Notes: generated by a model from the sequence alone, not told the origin. DNA of 64,000 bases from Sipunculus nudus (GCA_026874595.1 CM049312.1:26219956-26283955), one strand, 5' to 3'; numbered from the stretch's first letter, positions 23,298 through 36,555 are shown. Made by a program: numbers and translations.

Positions 23298-24270
23298 GGC
23301 AACAGGACAACTACCCCCCGGACAATTACCCCCCGGACAACTACCCCCCGTCAATTACCCCCTGGACAATTACCCCCCAGACAATTACCCCCCGGCCAAT
23401 TACCCCCTGGACAATTACCCCCTCGGACAACTACCTCCCAGACAACTACCTCCCGGACAATTACCCCCCGGTACATTTAACCCCGGACAACTACCCCCAG
23501 AACAATTACCCCCATTGTATAAATTACACATTTTAAGTACACGTTATACATTTAAATATATTCTGTGTTGCTAATGAGTAGCACAGAATGCCAAAGAAAT
23601 AAATAAAATTAATTGCAAACAAAACATATAAAGAAAATCACTTTAGATAATAATATCATGCTATTACTTATTATGATATTACTTATGGAGACTGGTAAGA
23701 ATAGATCAGAATGAATGGTATTCTCTATTTGAATGGAATTATATTGTTAGCTTGCGGGTGGTAATATGGACCATATGTTTACAAAGCTTTTGTTTTACAA
23801 CTTGCAAATGTAAAGCATATTCCATATAATGGACCTTTTAATATATATATTTACAATTATTTTTTACAATACACAATACAATCATCTGAGAGGCATTGCC
23901 TATTTTAACAATACACGTGATGTATGTACCTATGATTGGTTTGAAATTTATTATCACCGGTATTTTTTTTACTTACAATAAGAATATTTTACTTTTAGTT
24001 TATACACTGTGTACTTTAAAAGTGTTATTATACCATGGGGGTGGTTGTCCAGGGGGTAGTTGTCCGGAAGGTAATTGTACCGGGGGGTAATTGTCTGGGT
24101 GGTAGTTGTCTGGGGGGTAGTTGTCCAAAGGGGTAATTGTCCTGGGGGGTAATTGTCCGGGGGGTAATTGTCGGGGGGGGGGGAGTAATTGTCTTGGGGG
24201 GTAATTGTCGGGGGGTAATTGTCCGGGGGGGGGGGGGGGGAATTGTCTAATGAGTAGTTGTCCTAGAGCC
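23298..24270. mobile_element. Foldback transposon with tandem-repeat arms and 9-bp TSD
   Basis: The left arm (23,305-23,520) is a tandem array of a 15-bp unit ACAATTACCCCCCGG. The right arm (24,045-24,265) is the complementary array GGGGTAATTGTCCGG. About 520 bp of unrelated AT-rich DNA lies between them. The outermost termini share AGGACAACTAC / GTAGTTGTCCT. The element is flanked by an exact 9-bp direct repeat GTCGGCTGT (23,289-23,297 and 24,271-24,279). A 9-bp duplication points to a Mutator-like origin; other foldback families remain possible. No transposase is encoded. Confidence 0.9.
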
Positions 24271-24279
24271 GTCGGCTGT

Positions 24280-25735
24280 TACTCTTATATGTGCTCTACC
24301 TAGACTGTTTAAGTCATTAAATTTGAAAAGTTAAACATAGCCTTCCACGTCAATTATTTTACCACAAAAAATTAAATTTAGGTGTTGATATTTTGTAGGT
24401 GATTCACAATGATGATCATTTTCACCGACGAATCAACATGTAATGTACAATTGAATGTATGGACCGGGCAGTTTATATCCTTAATTTTTAACTTGTAAAA
24501 ATATAAATATTAAAGCTAAGACCCACTAAGGTTTAATTACATTATATAAATACATTTAATGGAATAAAAGTTGTGAAGCAGAAAATCCTAATATTTCTTA
24601 TGTGAATAATGCCTCAAAATATTCCTCTTTACATTGCTTATTTCAAACTTTCTCCCTATACAGGAGGCATTATTTATATCATGGTTTCATATCGTGTGCA
24701 CCGAGAAACCTTGGAGAGAAAACGTTTGAGGCTTTTATCATGCGATTTTACTATCGTGTTATTACAGATGTTTTGATTCATGAATTGACAACTGATTTCA
24801 ACATATTTTTGAATTTCAATATCTTTAATCCACCGATATTACCAACGACATTACCAACATTTATAATGTTATAATGAGTATGATTATGCAGTAGAGTGTT
24901 TCCACATTAAGTAGGAAACTTCCACCAGAGATCGTCCATTGTTTCTTGACTTCAAGAAGAGCGGCGCAGAATACCAATTTAACACTAAAACTCTTACACA
25001 GCATCATCGGCCTCCGTAGTATTATAATAATTTATATAATAGGCCAGAAAAAAAATATATCACGCACATTGGCTGCTTGTTTTGTTAATATCAACGTGTG
25101 TATATGTGGGGGGGGGGGCAAAATAAAAAAAATTCAACAATGGCATCGGACAGCAAGTCAGGAAGGCGAGAGTTTTGCAAATGGCGTTTTGCAACAATAA
25201 TCTTTCTGCCTTCATACCATGTTAGGTAACATTTTTTCCCCTTTTGTCAACATTGCTGTGTTTACAGACATATTGTTGATGAACAAGTTCATACATCCTT
25301 CACGGAGGTATTATAAGAACATTCCAAAACCAGAATTACCTTTAGATCATCAATATATATACACAGAGAACTCAGAAATCACTAAATTTCTTTCAAAAAG
25401 ATAGGTGAATGGGCACCTTTAAGGTCCGTTTGAAAAACCTATGACAGTATCTTAGTGTAATGTATTTTAATATCGTTCCTATGGTATATTATTCTGCCAG
25501 AACAATTATTTAGATAATTATTCCAAATGTTGACTATTTGAAAACCATATAACATAATACATGTCAGCATAGTATCCAGGTTGTCAAATGTTATTCTTAA
25601 GATAGAAGGTTAGTAAATAAGTTTGACCTTGACCTTAATATACCTTCCTTATCCTTTGAACAGCTCCTGGAGTAGTTGGTATTACCAGTGCACATTCAAA
25701 ATCTTATAAATCGATCCAATATTATTCATTTTGAT
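24280..25735. other. No gene seen
   Basis: AT-rich intergenic DNA with a G-run near 25,109. No exon or terminal repeats I can support. Confidence 0.4.
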
Positions 25736-25935
25736 GCGATAGTTACAATTTCAAAGCATTATCTAGGCTTTTTTATTATGATGGCGGCCATCTTGGATTT
25801 TTAGGGGGTCAGGGGGTTGATAAAATTTGTTACCTAACTTTTTCTATCAGCTTACACCTAAGTGAAATGAAAACAAGTGTTATCTCAATTTGGGCATTCA
25901 ATTCCTACGGGATTTTGATTTTGCTACATGGGCGA
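25736..25935 (-). repeat. Inverted copy of the AAGATGGCCGCC repeat
   Basis: Carries GGCGGCCATCTTGG, AAATTTGTTACCTAAC and AATTTGGGCATTCAATTCCT followed by ACGG. These are the complements of blocks at 21,310-21,440. Orientation is opposite to that copy. Confidence 0.65.
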
Positions 25936-25954
25936 CTACCCTATTTTGAGAAAG

Positions 25955-26290
25955 GATCGCTGATGTGGATTTTTTTGGGGCGGTCACCGCAAAATGTAAG
26001 AAACCAACAGATGGGGCCCCCGGAATAACTCTGTCCCGCCACATACACTCGATAGCCAGTGTGTTACCGGGCCCGAAGACACAAAGAAAAGAGGCGCCCG
26101 CGGGGGAGCAAATAATAAAGTTATTAATTATGCACGTAATACGCAAATATTGCAAATAAAAATGAGTGGAATCTCTTTGGACAAACCCGGAGCATGGGTA
26201 TGTCGAAATCACGGCAATCCGTGCGGTGGTATCGGAGAAGATACGGAAAATTACAAAAATCGCCTTACGCTATTAATATATAGATTATTT
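25955..26290 (+). repeat. Dispersed repeat R1, long copy
   Basis: Aligns with 10,980-11,330 through the GGTCACCGC, GGGCCCCCGGA, CCCGAAGACACAAAGAAAAG, GGCGCCCGCGG and CGCCTTACGCTATTAATATA blocks. Several substitutions and small indels separate the copies. It lies directly beside the inverted AAGATGGCCGCC repeat. Confidence 0.75.
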
Positions 26291-27594
26291 TCAATATCAA
26301 TAGGAATGATATCTGTAAGGGGTATTTTTATAAATTGGGCATGTGTGTCGAATTAGTAAGAAAACCATACAACCATGGTTAGTACAGCACTGCCGAGTCG
26401 CTGTAGGATCGATTATTAGACTTAATACACCCCTGTCAACAAGTACCTTTTACTATTCAAAATTAGTGTTGCTAGTTCACTATAGTTTAATATATAAACG
26501 GTTTTGTGAATTTTGCCAAAAGGCAAATGATTATCATTATATATAGTAGGCTAGGGAATACATTCCGAAGTGGATTGGCGCAGATTTTGAGCGATATATT
26601 TTGTATATATCTCATACTTAAAAAAAGGAATTCGGTTCACGTTTGTTCGCAATATTCTCGAAAACCGCGTTGTGTACAATATTGTGCCATACATCATTGT
26701 CAAGGTTATTATCCCCGCAGTGAAATAGGCAATATGAAAATAAATAATTTTTAATGTACATATAATTTTGAGTGATTTTTCCGTGTTTACTGACTTGCAC
26801 GGAGGTTAGACCAAGCACAGCCGAACTGCCTTCGGCAATGACCGGAATGCGTGCATCGTGGTGACTCAACCTTAAACACTATTAAGGACTACTGTTCATA
26901 TGAATAACGCTTGCTTTCAGTAAGGGATTTGAGCATGTCTGGCCTTTAATTTGAACGAGGATCTCACCCACGTCCGTGGTAAGTAAAAGAGAAAAACACG
27001 TTTCTCGCTTTATGAAAGGAGAGTTCAACCCAGGAGGATTAATGACAAAACCTAATTCAAGGTGCCGATTTCAGGAACAGGGATGGGGTGGGGTGCAGTG
27101 GTGGCGGGGGTTTAAGGCCTCAAAATTTGTCTGATACGATAAAATAAAATGTCGCGATGGCTGAAAAAGGATACGGACCCCCTGCATGGAGTCCCGTTGG
27201 GTCCGCTTCTCCTACTTACGAGGTATGCATATTTCTTTTTCTTTCTTCAGGAACAGTTTCCTTGCAACGTACATTTAATAAATTGTTCATGTGTTCCTCA
27301 CATCAACCTAAAATTTACACGTTTAACGATAGAATCCAGTCAAATATCATCGAAAACCTGAATACCCCCGCGTCTCATTCTGCTTCGCAATCATCACTGA
27401 CCAGGTCTTTAAGGTAAACATACTGGGGTTTGAATTTCTTGCACAAGCACAGCGCAACAAAATAAATGTAAACAATATTTATACATATCTTATTGAGACA
27501 GTTTCCCACTGAAAACCTATATTTTCTGTTAACTTTAAGAAAAAAATAAGCCTTCACATCTCAGTTAAAATATCTCCCAAACCCCTGTAATAAG

Positions 27595-27620
27595 CCCGGT
27601 ATACCGGGTTTATCAGCTAG
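27595..27620 (+). mobile_element. Helitron-like 3' terminus
   Basis: A 14-bp palindrome CCCGGTATACCGGG is followed by TTTATCAG and terminal CTAG, then T. Palindrome, spacing of about 12 nt to the end, CTAG and the 3' T all agree with a Helitron 3' end in plus orientation. The 5' end was not identified, and no replicase/helicase frame is seen in the 2 kb upstream. Confidence 0.55.
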
Positions 27621-27675
<55 letters not shown>

Positions 27676-27676
27676 C
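27621..27676. repeat. (TA)n microsatellite at the Helitron-like end
   Basis: TA run beginning right after the CTAG terminus. AT-rich insertion sites are usual for Helitrons. Confidence 0.9.
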
Positions 27677-28790
27677 AATACAATATTAAGATGATAAATA
27701 TAAATATAATATAAATATAATATTTTATTTTTTATAAATTTACTAAACGTAGCATAATACAAAGGTCATCCTATTTATTTCAATAAGGAAAATATTTTTA
27801 CTCCTTTGAGAAGTAATACCCGAACTAGTTTGCGTGTGATGCTACTGACTGTGTAATATTTTTAGCAATCCAATGCAGGTAGGCAGTTTGTTTGCAGGTT
27901 TATAGGAACGACTTCTGTTAGGCGTATTGTTATATGATGGGCACGTGTGTCGTATAATCCGTAAAACCATATTACCATCCTAAGTACTAGTTGTGGTAGG
28001 AGCCATTGTCAGACTTAATTCATACCTCTCCTGAAGTACGTTTTACTTTTCAAAATGAGTGTTGAGGTGGAAAACAATCGTGTGTGTGCTAGTTCACCAT
28101 ATTGTAAGGTCCGGGGTTATCCATTGACGTTGGTTTTTGAAAAGTATCAAGTGCAAAATATGTTTGCATAAATCTTACCCTGTTGTGTCATCTATTCAGC
28201 CTTAATGAATTAGTGTTGTAGAGCATCTGATATATGGTTTAATATTTTTGATAAATCAGACCATTTGATTAATATTTTAGTAATGTATTTAGATAATCTC
28301 TTCTATGTCAAAACGATAATTGAAAAATATCTTAACAAGCATAAAGCAACATTTATTAAATTACTTTATCTCGTTTTTTTTTAATTGAAGTTAATATATT
28401 CAAGGTACAGTGGATTTTCGCAACACGCATACCGTTGATAGATTGTTTATCATTTGTATATTATGCTAGGAAATATATCCTGAAGTAGATGGCGCAGAAT
28501 TTGTGAGCGATATATATATATATGTATAATATTGTGTTTTATATAAATTTACTACATGTAGCATAATACAAATGACATCCTATTTGTGTCGATATGGGAA
28601 ATATTTATAGACCTGTATACCCAATATAGGCTTTAGGGCCCAAGGGTGGTCAGTGTGACCTTTTCTTTGAACTTTGAAAAATGATACACGAGCTGTTTTG
28701 CTAGGTATGCTAGTGACGGTGTAATGGTTATAGCTAACCAGTACAAGGAGGCAGTTTATTTCTATCGAGCGTTTTTTATACATCATGAAG

Positions 28791-29867
28791 CCTTGAGTTC
28801 TCTTCAGTGAACATGTTGTTTGTTACTTATATCATTATTAAGTCCGTATTAGATCAGTAAAGGTTGTCGATGTGTCCAAGAAGATATCTGAGCTTGAAAT
28901 GAAAGTAACTTATTACCATTTTAGGGCGCTTACTTATTGGAATAGCATAGACTCTTGGACTTTTAATGTAATTCATAGTTTTGTAACAAAATCTTATAGA
29001 TATGTTATTCACAAATCTTATAATATATATTTATATATATATATATAAATATATATATTCTGGTGTACCTTTTTTGTCATGCAAGCAGCAGATTAGTGTT
29101 GTAACCAAAATATTGTTACCAAGTGAAAGCTAGTCTCAATTCATACATTTTCAACACTGTCATAGGAAATTAACAAAATCCCTCTTTTAATCACAGAAAA
29201 AATCTGCCGCTCACTATGTACGGAAATTAAGGACAGGCAGTTGGAACGTACGTAAGCGAAATGCTGGGAAAGCAAGATTGATTGATCAAACAAAAAGGTA
29301 TGTGATAAATTATACTTTTGTACATGTTTAAGCATATGGATATGACATCTAAACCCGAGAAAATATAGCAATAAAAATACCTGGTTGTACTTTAAATAAT
29401 ATGAGGAAATAGAGATATTATAGATTATATATTTATGAATTGTATACTGTGTATAGCCCTTCTTGTTTAATATCGATAATAAATTTCATGTTTAATATTC
29501 TCAAAGAAGTGCCGTAGATTGAATGTCATCATTTAAGTTATGGATTTAAATATTGGCTTTGTATACTAGAATTAAGACAAGACAAATAATTGTTTACAGG
29601 TATATCATAAATTGACAGATTTCATTACAAAAATTTACTTCTCACAATGGTTAGATTTTGCCAAATAATATATGTTTCCTGTTTTCTCATAACTACATGT
29701 CTTCATTTATTTGTGTAAGTAGTATAACGGTAAAATGAATGATCGACCTAAAATGCTCATCCGATACAAAGATACATTCGTGCAAAATAGGTTTCATGAA
29801 AGCAATATCAATTTTGTAAGAATATACATATTTATTATAGGAAAATAAATATCCGATTTCATTCTTA
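28791..29867. other. No gene seen
   Basis: AT-rich DNA with a short (TA)n at 29,022-29,060. No supported exon. Confidence 0.4.
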
Positions 29868-29868
29868 G

Positions 29869-29903
<35 letters not shown>

Positions 29904-31230
29904 TGTGAAGGGTGGCCAGTACCAGAATAAGAATTCTGTTATAAGCAGGGCCCTCTTCCAAGATATACAAGATATTATAAACAATGGAACATGATAATAA
30001 AAATACATAAAAGTACATGTACAATGCGAAATATAAAAGACATAATGAGACTGAAAAATCATTACAAAGGAATGATAATATCATAAAATTAATAAAAGGG
30101 ACGGTACTAACAGCGGTAAGAGCAACGATTACATCTGGAACAATTTCGTGCTGTGATAAGATTATGACATCATTGTAAAATTGGAGAAGTACGAACGTGA
30201 TAATTTTTTAAAATGCTGCAAATTAGAAGCAAACTTAATGTGTCGAGGAAGGAAGTTCCATAGTGTACTGCCTGCATAAAAAGAGGTAGCCTTGAAGGCT
30301 TCAATACGCGGTTTCGGAAGGATTTCACCCCAGAATTATAGTTATTGAAGCAGACAAACTGCTTTCGGTCGTATAAATAATTATAAAACCAGGTGTGCGA
30401 GTTTCCATTTACGCCATACTGTTTTAATTTACCCAATAATATATCATGATTTAGGGAATCAAAACCTTTTTTAAGGTCGAGAAAGCATATGGAGTTTACA
30501 CGTCCGCGGTTCATAACTGTCAGCCAATTATCAACTATTCTATGTAATGCAGTTTGGGTAGAGTTGTTTGCAAGAAAGACAGTTTGTTCAGGAGATATCA
30601 AGCGTTTGTGGTTTAAGTAATTAAGGAGATGACGTTTAATGTGCTTCTCTAAGATTTTAATCACATGGCTGGTGATCGAAATTGGCCGGTAATTGTTAGT
30701 ATCAGAAAGTTTCCCTTTACCCTGATAAATGGGTACCACCCTTGCACATTTCCAGTCAGGAGGAACTATTCCTGTACTGAGTGATAAGTTAAGAAATTGT
30801 GTCAGCGATGGCGCTAAGATGACCGCGGCCTCTCCAAGTAAGAACCCCGGCATATTAAGGACATCAATTCCATGTTTATTCTTAAATGCGACTAGAAGTT
30901 TCACGACATCCTGTTGGCTCATTTGAGGGATTGAAAACCGAGAATCAGTAAAATCAGGTTGGTCCTGCACAACATCTTTGGTAAATGCTTTGGTTAAAGT
31001 TTTTCCAACTGAGGCAAAGAAGTCATTCAGGTCATCCGCAGTTAGATCTGGACTATCTTGACCCCGGCTAACTGGATTGATCACGTGTTTTAAAGACTGC
31101 CAAATCTCCTTGGGAGATTTTGATGACTGTGCCTTGTGTCTATAATAGGAACGTTTCAGTTGACGGATCATGCAAGTGACCCGATTACGTAGTTGCTTTG
31201 TCTCGAAATAGATTAATGATAAAAGTTAGG
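29868..31230 (-). mobile_element. L2/CR1-like LINE remnant
   Basis: Minus-strand non-LTR element: a reverse-transcriptase frame, a short C-terminal tail ending at 30,162, about 260 bp of 3' UTR, and a trinucleotide (ATA)n tail seen on the plus strand as (ATT)n at 29,869-29,902. Microsatellite rather than poly(A) tails, and the RT wording (NNYRPISITSHVIKILEKHI, FLDLKKGFDSLNHDIL), point to the Jockey superfamily near L2/CR1. It is truncated at the 5' side and internally deleted. Confidence 0.85.
30162..31229 (-). pseudogene. LINE reverse transcriptase with internal deletion
   Basis: The open frame from 31,229 down to about 30,350 encodes the RT N-terminal half, including NNYRPIS and the first catalytic aspartate in FLDLKKGFD. 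The part that should carry the YADD catalytic motif is missing. Immediately after RKQFVCF the sequence jumps to the typical C-terminal tail (EAFKATSFYAGSTLWNFLPR, ending FTMMS and TAA) in another frame. One deletion plus a frameshift therefore inactivate it. An intact protein would reverse-transcribe the element's RNA at a nicked target. Confidence 0.85.
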
Positions 31231-33196
31231 TACGGATTTTGCTCGAAATTTGGAAAGGGTAAGGTAAAAACTGTACTTACAATTCATAACATTTTGATGG
31301 CAATCAGAATCATAACAATATATTTTTTTCATATGTACCATTTTGAGAAGGATTCATTTGCCCTCGTTTAGAAGCCACCTGTTTATATGTATTTGTTCTT
31401 CCACTCGCCCTGATCCGTGTACACACGAACACATGACTGATAAGGTGATTCTGGTGGAGATTTATAGGCTCCGACTACAGAATCTAATTTTTAATGGAAT
31501 CCAAAACAGTTTAAAGATGCAATATTAACATATTTTATGTGTTTCAACGTGCCTGAAGATTGATGATCTTGTAAAAATTATGCATGCACACCCCTACCCC
31601 GATTGATATCTAAGCAGTAGATTTTTTAACAAACAACCCATAAATTGGTCTAACTATTACATTCGAATGAATGTATTGAAATCAGCATACTGGAAAATCA
31701 TAGATAGTGTGCAAAACGGTGGAGGTGTAATTGGTCTCAATTTCCAGCGGTGACCCAACTGAAAATCCCTAGCATTGAACGCGGGGCCAGTGGCCTTTGT
31801 ATAGCGCTTGAAATAAAAGCCCTCATTTCTTTTACAGGGAGAAAATCCCCAAAGCGCCTCTTGAAAAAGCATGACATGCCTGGAGGACTTGAAGCACAAA
31901 ATAAATAGGGGCACCTCATGGGGAAATAATAAAAAAAAATAATTATGCAGTTTATTATGAATTAATCCAGCAAAAGGAAACCAACTCCCCGAACAGCCCA
32001 TCGACGATACCTTAATGAAGGGGTAGTCTTATTGCACATTTTCATCATATATCCACTATATAACCACATAAGGCACTGCCCCTCTGCATGCAGATAATTT
32101 ACGGACAGGCAGCTGGCATTAAGGGGAAATTGATAGGCATGCCATCATTGATTTTTTAAACATAAAATAATATGATTGGTATCAGACAATATAACGATAT
32201 GGCATACAGTATATCATTAATGTATCCAAATACATGTTTATACATGATTACACCAATGGGTAAGGAAACATCTGAACCTGAAACACTTGCCAAAAAGGAT
32301 AATTGGCAATTTGATGGAATTTATTCAGCGTGGAGACTTAGCACTTAACATGACGGCGAGTGCGTAATTGACAAGTCACATGGGAAAATCATCGAAATTG
32401 ATTGCCATGTTGCAAACGAGGCCGTGTGAACACAAGTCGAGGTTGGATACGAAATAGGACATTCCTAACACGTGTGCTAACTGGCATGGAAAATATATTT
32501 TATAAAAATAAGTTTATCTATGTATCTTTCCAAGTCAGAGTAATTTGCGTTCTTTCTTTCTTCTCTTTATAATAATATCACAACACGAGAAGATACGCAG
32601 ACGATGGGACAAGGCAAGTTCGAATTGACTGTGCCATATACAGAGTTTAATACTAATACATAATCAGATACATATGGGATTTCCTGTTACATGAATCATA
32701 AGATTCAGCCTATGTGATCCAATGCATCATCTATTAAAAATATGATCCGTAACTAGTGGTAAAATGTTTTAAATTTACCCTTTACCTGTCACTCTTCAAA
32801 GTTGGCCAGTTTAAACGTTATTTAAAAATCCTGGTTCTCAGGTTGGTTCCCGGTCGAATTATTCATGTGGCATGTACACGCGATATCTGTGTTATTCCGA
32901 CACTAAAATTGTCCCCCACTTTTAGTCACGTTTAGAGAATTCTAATACAGTCCGCCTTTAAGGTTTTTCTTTTAAATTGTGTCCATTGTTCATGAAACAA
33001 CTTGTTTTAAATTTCTTTCATAATAATCTATTCTAATAATGGATAATTTAATTATTTTAAAAATATGTTTTTCCTGGCCCGGGGGACGTTAAGGTCATAT
33101 TTCCTTCGCATATGAGGGGGAGATCGAGGCGGGTTTGACCTTGATACGGCCAACATGTAGGTCCAGGCACCGGGGCCTGTTTACAATAACATACAC
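31231..33196. other. No gene seen
   Basis: Unique-looking DNA. A minus-strand frame of 114 residues at 31,657-32,001 has no domain I recognise and no supporting splice context. Nothing else is supported. Confidence 0.35.
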
Positions 33197-34004
33197 ACAT
33201 CACATCTAATTTCTTCACCTCCATACAAAAACAATAACAAATACCATCTTTTGGGTTGATATCTGCTACATATCTTCATCGTAAGTGCGAATCTCAATTA
33301 TGTAGTGACAGCACTGGACAGGATATGGTGACCGTGACATAAAACCAGGCCAGGCGGGCTCTCTTCATATTCACTATATGGGTTGCTGGTGTCAGAGAAA
33401 AAAGAACGGAAAAAGTAAATGAAAAGTGAAAAGTGAAGGAGGAGCCTGTTCTTCAGTAATCTATCAGAAAATTATTGCAACAAATTTCACATGCATGAGG
33501 TATTCTCATCGTTCTTGGAATCATACTTTCAGGAGTTCACGCATTGTTTGTAATAACTTTAATACCAGTTTTGAAACAGTGTGTTTTCTTTATATTGGAC
33601 TATACATTTAATTATATCTATAAACATGATATATGAGTAAATATGTTGTGATGTTTCTCTGTATGATAAGCTTTGGCATATATTCATATATGACCCAGTT
33701 CTAGCTCCGAGGTTATACAGAACTGCAGGGTCTACCTTCTTTTATCTAGCGGACGTAGCGCATACAACGGCCTGCGCAGCATTTGTTATGACCTCGTGTG
33801 TAGGTTGTCTGTCCTGGTAATCAGCGTTGATAATGTTCATTCCCTTATTTCTCCCAAAGTCGCTCCCTGAAATGCCTAAAACCCTTCACTTTAAAATCGA
33901 AACATTTCTCCTCCGCATCTCATTTTCTTGTCATTAATCCATCAATAATACAGGCGATAGTTCTTTCTGTTTTTGTATGGAGGTGAAGAAATTGGATGTG
34001 ATGT
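33197..34004. repeat. Long inverted repeat, possible MITE
   Basis: CACATCACATCTAATTTCTT + CACCTCCATACAAAAACA near 33,197-33,232 is matched by its complement at about 33,970-34,004 with one or two mismatches in about 37 bp. The 740 bp between encode nothing recognisable. Either the ends of a non-autonomous DNA element or two opposed copies of a repeat. Confidence 0.55.
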
Positions 34005-34552
34005 GGGCCACCGGCGGCCATCTAGGATTTTCAAATTCGCCCCCGCTTTCAAAAAAGCAACTCCATGATTCTTGAACCTCAAAGGTCATATAACTCAAAT
34101 CAAGTGTCAATATCTCTGGCGGATGGGTTGTAGACGAGGTCCTAGACAAGTCCTGGACTATATACTCCTATTTCTTCTGTCACCTGTCGTGTGCTCGTGG
34201 GAGTAAAAGCGACTATAAAATCAACACTTCATGGTTAAATAACTAAAGTTGGCGGCAAGATGTGATGATCATTCATTTTCATTGGTTACAACGGCGGTAA
34301 ATAATGAGAGCGTATCCAGAAAGGCGATATCAAGTTCATCGTACATCGTATGTAAAAGAAACCCTGCTTAATTATAAAACAAAAGCTAAGATTCTTGTTT
34401 ATAATAGTAAAACCCTCAGTAAATTAAAAAAGTCCACCTGATCTAAATGGTCTGCCGCTCTAAAACATTGACAGAAATTAATTGAAATGCAGTCATTTAA
34501 ACGTGTAAACGTGGCAGGCCTACTAATATTATGCATACTTCCGTCATACATG

Positions 34553-34616
<64 letters not shown>

Positions 34617-36532
34617 GCAGTTCCTAAATTTCAGAACCTGTCTAATACGGCCAACTTGAAAAGCATGATGATTATATTTCAGTAGGACGGGTCCCGGTTG
34701 AGCGGTTCCACTTGGACGTTCCCAGATAGAAGAATTGGGAGCGTTCCAGTGAGTATTTTATTCTACTGTCATGTTGGTATTGATATTGGAAACTTGATGA
34801 AGTCAGAAAAAAATATTGTTTGCCAGCCTGTGTAAATCTAATGAAATATCAGAATTCAGTAAAGTCCAATCTTTTTAACGACATTAAATTGTTACGGTAC
34901 AATATTTCAGGAAAAGTTGGCATACATTTTAAATCAAAGTTTCATGCAAATGACCGGACACTTTTTAATTGGTAAGTGTCAAAATTAGCGAATATCTATG
35001 TAGACCAATTTTTGTTGCATGTGCACGTGTTTATTCATCAATTGGAATGGCGGGGTAAGACCGTAATTAGCCCATAGTGGGGTAGTATATGCTGCCAAAA
35101 TTTCCTTGAAAAGGTTTTACAGAGAGTTCCCTTCTTTCTAATTACTCTGCTTTCTGCCCCACTGCCTTCGTTTTTTCTTCATTCTCCAAACATTTGCTTG
35201 CTTTTGATCTGTTAAATGATACTCATTTATTGGCAATATTGATGTCATTAGTCAAATACCATAATGATTAAAATTGATCAGGATTCCGTGTTGAGAATTT
35301 TCTATGTTCAATTGATATAAATTATAACTCAACTTACAATTATTTCAATTTATATAATTAATTTAAAGAAATAATTTGTCAATAAATGTCGTTTTTATTT
35401 TATGTATTTACACAGATCATGTTAATAATTCCATTCTTCTAGTTTACAGTTATACCAATATTATTTGTGCAATTTCACCGTGCCCTTTCTTACTTAAGCC
35501 ACTCATGCCATCCATGTCACACATGAAGGTTCTATATCCTGTACCTCCTTTTTGACTGAACATATAACACTCAATAATTTAAGAAAGAATAAAACTTGAT
35601 AAACGGTTTGTACAGATTTACCAGAAAACGTAAATTACATATATTACATATATACAAACGTAGCCCTAACTACAATAACAACTAAGCAGACATATTTTAT
35701 AAGAAACCTATCCCGGGCATGAAAGCTAGATAAAAAATACAATAAAGCAACACAAAAGGAAAACCCAAACCCCTTTCAACAAACTTTTGGCAGTATATAG
35801 CAGTCTGCATCATGATCTGCTGCTGCCGCCGCCCATATCGATGTTACCTCGCCATTTCCCAAAAAAACAGTGATAATCGATCTGCATTAATCTTTACTCA
35901 CATTAACAAACAAAACAATCGTAAAAAAATATACATTATCCAGTATATCCTGAAAAGAGTCAGGAAATTAATTATATGACATTTGGTTTAGCATCTGTGA
36001 AAAGTATGTCATATATATAATGCTATGACAAAACTTTTGCGAGGATCATTGCAGAGTAATTCATGTACATGTATGTTGTTTTAAAGGTTTGACTTTAATT
36101 AAATTCTGACTTTCGTTCATCACAAACTTTAAAACTAGTTTTGTGTTCTTACATCTTTCATTATCCAGTACCAATACAAAGAGGAAAGCAAAATAAAACA
36201 TCGTGCAAATGTAATATTGTTCCAACTGGAATAAGCCCAGTTTCGGCCGGTCTATCTGGGAATGACTAAAATGGTTTATCTTAAGCGGGACCAGTCTTGT
36301 TAACATGAAATGTTCACACATATAGGTATTTCTAGCGTTGTTTGATTAGACTGAACAACAGGTCTTTGATGTAAGTTGTATATGAAATTATGATCAAACC
36401 ATTTACTAAACCTGTTGTAGTGTAACGATGTAATTCACTAATTAGATTGCTGTGGAAAGCAACACATGGTTCCCTATGTGAACGCGGGATTCATTTCATT
36501 CTGTTGTATTCTGAAGACAGAACTTTTTTCGA
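34005..36532. other. No gene seen; (AT)n at 34,557-34,612
   Basis: AT-rich DNA. No domain-bearing exon or terminal repeats. The AT run is a microsatellite. Confidence 0.4.
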
Positions 36533-36555
36533 AATATATATATATATATATTCAC

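Larger units (their letters stand above)
26291..28790 (+). repeat. Diverged tandem duplication around a Helitron-like end
   Basis: Blocks recur in the same order. TGGGCATGTGTGTCGAATTA...GTTGCTAGTTCAC (26,338-26,480) matches 27,937-28,105. ATTCCGAAGTGGATTGGCGC (about 26,563) matches 28,478. GTAGCATAATACAAAGGTCA (27,750) matches 28,557, and the AGGCAGTTT block near 27,880 matches 28,750. The spacing of the last pair is about 810-870 bp. No coding frame is preserved between copies. Confidence 0.6.

Noticed and set aside
23305-23520. CRISPR-like array of short repeats
   Set aside because: The 15-bp units are contiguous without unique spacers, mirrored at 24.05-24.27 kb, and bounded by transposon ends and a 9-bp duplication in a eukaryotic sequence.
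31657-32001. 114-residue minus-strand frame
   Set aside because: Overlaps a second open frame on the same strand, has no recognised motif and no splice context.
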